Of a stretch of DNA of 42,878 bases, positions 41,382-42,878 are shown in pieces; within the stretch, counting starts at the first letter, position 1; every line of letters begins with the position of its first letter. The stretch comes from Staphylococcus simulans (GTDB lineage Bacteria > Bacillota > Bacilli > Staphylococcales > Staphylococcaceae). Both the position numbers and the translations under genes were made by a program. The stretch lies in contig NZ_PZGG01000017.1 of NCBI RefSeq assembly GCF_003043455.1, positions 1 through 42,878 on the forward strand, in the 5' to 3' direction. A model generated the notes under the pieces. That model ran no database searches and was not told the origin of the DNA. It saw only the letters and a list, made by a program, of their open reading frames with translations.

Positions 41382-42878
41382 ATTTTACAAGATAGCGCAA
41401 TCAAAAATAAAAAAGACGATAAATTGGGTCTAGATGAACACGTAAAAGATTTTATTGGAAAATATATCAATTCAGGATACAATGGTTCGATTTTGTTAAA
41501 TGGTAAGTGGGGAACCGGTAAAACTAGTTATCTTAATCTAATTCAAGAAAGTGTAAATAAAAATAATAAAAAGGAAAGAGATTTTATTTGGTTAGACTTT
41601 TGGGATGAAAGTAATTCTGATGACTTTTATAAATATATTTATCTAAAACTGATGCCTAAAAGATACTGGTTGTATAGCTTAATGCCTTTTATCATAATAA
41701 TTATAATTGGATTAATACAAACATTAACTATGTATTTAAAAGCCACACCTCTTATACAAAATATTTGGGTATTCGTTTCTGTGGGATTTTATTTAGTTCT
41801 AACAGGATTATTCACATATTGGAAAGATAAACTTTCAATGACTCAAATGCTTAGGCAAAGAATTTGTAAATATTTAGCCAAAAATAATAATGTAATTTTT
41901 ATTATAGACGATTTTGACCGTATAGATGAAGGACAAAGGAATGAATTATATAGCAAACTATCGACTATCAACTCATTTGAAAATTCCTTAATTATTGTTG
42001 TTGGAGATTACTCTAAAATAGCTGATGAACAAAACATATTTATTCAAAAAATATTGAATGAAATTACATCGATACCTTATGAAACAAACCCTAACTTTAT
42101 ATGGGAAGTTTTAGAGAATCGTTTAAATAACATTATTCGACAAGATAATATTAAGCAAAGAGATACATTATTAATTAATGATGTGAAAGATAAATTTATT
42201 GAAGACCAACGAACATATAGAGAAGCGAAGCAGTTATTTAACATTTTTAAACATGAGTACGTCGAAAAGAGAAACTGTAAAGTTAATGCTGGAGAAATGA
42301 TTTATTTATGCTATATCTATGTTTTTTATAATAAAGAATATAAATATATTTCTCATAATATCAAAGATGTATATGAGTGGAGTTTAGAGTCACATAACAA
42401 TAACATTCCTTCATTATTAGACGTCTTTGAAAACAACTGTCTAACTCAACAATCTAGTGATATAAGATTCATTTATAATCTTTTCCATCAGAAGTATGAT
42501 GGATTATTTAAATTTAGATCTATAAAAGAACAAATGCATTTCCCTTTATATCAAATTGAAAGAATAGAGAATTATAGTTCTATAGATTCCGAGTTGGTTT
42601 ATGCATATTTTGAAAAATCCTTCAGCGAATCGAGAGATATAATAAATAAACTAAATGAAGAAGAACTAAAAAGTTTTGGAATGATGATAAAAGATAGTTT
42701 AGTTCTAGATATAAAAAGTGATGTGAAAGTTTATGTAGAACTATTAAAAAAATTAGTTTATCCCTATTTCTTTATTGAAAAAGAAAAAAGAATGCTGTCA
42801 TTGCCTTGGCAAGAATCATTACTAAGGAATGTGAGAGATTTACTTGACTTTAATTTTAAGATAAAACCATATCAGCAG
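41382..42878 (+). CDS. KAP-type P-loop NTPase, 3' end beyond window, probable ATT start
   Basis: An open frame runs from after a TGA at 41376-41378 to the right edge (499 codons from 41382). AAAGGAGG (41366-41373) is an ideal ribosome binding site, but the in-frame codons at its proper distance are ATC (41379) and ATT (41382); no ATG, GTG or TTG fits. The protein starts with DDKLGLDEHVKDFIGKY, then Walker A (GKWGTGKT, residues 41-48), two membrane segments (PFIIIIIIGLIQTL and WVFVSVGFYLVLTG, about 105-150), then Walker B NVIFIIDDFDRID (about 180). Membrane segments inserted between the Walker motifs define KAP NTPases. Some of these take part in phage exclusion (PifA). The gene is visibly more AT-rich than its neighbours, which suggests horizontal acquisition. 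Confidence 0.8.
   Translation, partial: MLQDSAIKNKKDDKLGLDEHVKDFIGKYINSGYNGSILLNGKWGTGKTSYLNLIQESVNKNNKKERDFIWLDFWDESNSDDFYKYIYLKLMPKRYWLYSLMPFIIIIIIGLIQTLTMYLKATPLIQNIWVFVSVGFYLVLTGLFTYWKDKLSMTQMLRQRICKYLAKNNNVIFIIDDFDRIDEGQRNELYSKLSTINSFENSLIIVVGDYSKIADEQNIFIQKILNEITSIPYETNPNFIWEVLENRLNNIIRQDNIKQRDTLLINDVKDKFIEDQRTYREAKQLFNIFKHEYVEKRNCKVNAGEMIYLCYIYVFYNKEYKYISHNIKDVYEWSLESHNNNIPSLLDVFENNCLTQQSSDIRFIYNLFHQKYDGLFKFRSIKEQMHFPLYQIERIENYSSIDSELVYAYFEKSFSESRDIINKLNEEELKSFGMMIKDSLVLDIKSDVKVYVELLKKLVYPYFFIEKEKRMLSLPWQESLLRNVRDLLDFNFKIKPYQQ

Noticed and set aside
1-42878. tRNA, rRNA, CRISPR arrays, insertion sequences, prophage or integrase genes
   Set aside because: None was seen by reading both strands; the tandem repeat at 26423-27133 has only two diverged units and is not a CRISPR.

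Overview
The window reads as the chromosome of a Staphylococcus, most likely a coagulase-negative species. The base composition is AT-rich and ribosome binding sites are strong (AGGAGG type) with frequent GTG starts. Several blocks match known staphylococcal gene order: a SasF-like surface protein next to a GH73/CHAP murein hydrolase and a Pip/YhgE membrane protein, and an rbsR-rbsU-rbsD-rbsK ribose locus. I cannot name the species from sequence alone. I see no tRNA, rRNA, CRISPR array or insertion sequence.

Layout. (1) Positions 1-6288: a divergent DeoR-type regulator (cut by the left edge) and a six-gene operon of erythritol/L-threitol-type dehydrogenase, RbtT/DalT/CsbX-type MFS transporter, DhaK, DhaL, RpiB-like isomerase and GlpX-type sugar bisphosphatase. 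This reads as a complete C4-polyol route to erythrose 4-phosphate, with a cre box and repeated operator-like motifs in front. (2) 6294-9432: UPF0291 protein and luciferase-like oxidoreductase (operon), a DJ-1/PfpI protein, and a sirtuin that has lost all four zinc-site cysteines. (3) 9595-17747: cell-surface cluster of SasF-like LPXTG protein, GH73+CHAP hydrolase, Pip/YhgE protein and a DUF805 protein. (4) 17799-21220: AdhP-type alcohol dehydrogenase, an S11 D-Ala-D-Ala carboxypeptidase-like gene whose motifs are in circularly permuted order, an SDR oxidoreductase and a YagU-like membrane protein. (5) 21396-26311: mannose PTS locus manR-manP-manA with a terminator plus perfect cre between manR and manP. 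(6) 26311-27326: about 1 kb without conventional genes. It holds two tandem type I toxin-antitoxin-like units: one with an intact 35-residue peptide, the other with a decayed peptide but an intact antisense-RNA gene. (7) 27327-32590: cytosine deaminase, PBP4-like carboxypeptidase, a divergent yjdI/yjdJ-like pair around a Fur-like box, a TIM-barrel sugar isomerase/epimerase and a methyltransferase. (8) 32831-35623: a 51-residue one-TM peptide and a large TagB/TagF-family glycerophosphotransferase. (9) 35781-41294: ribose locus, CPBP membrane protease and a class I amidotransferase-like hydrolase. (10) 41366-end: an AT-rich KAP-type P-loop NTPase cut by the right edge, whose only well-placed start codon appears to be ATT.

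How it fits together. Much of the window is carbohydrate uptake and its control: a tetritol operon, mannose and ribose, each with its own regulator and a cre box, implying CcpA catabolite repression. The rest is envelope upkeep (surface protein, hydrolase, teichoic-acid-type transferase, carboxypeptidases) and small accessory elements (type I toxin-antitoxin units, KAP NTPase). The observations I would follow first are the tandem toxin-antitoxin pair with diverged loops, the permuted S11 enzyme, the zinc-less sirtuin, the tetritol operon with its own GlpX, and the KAP gene with an ATT start.
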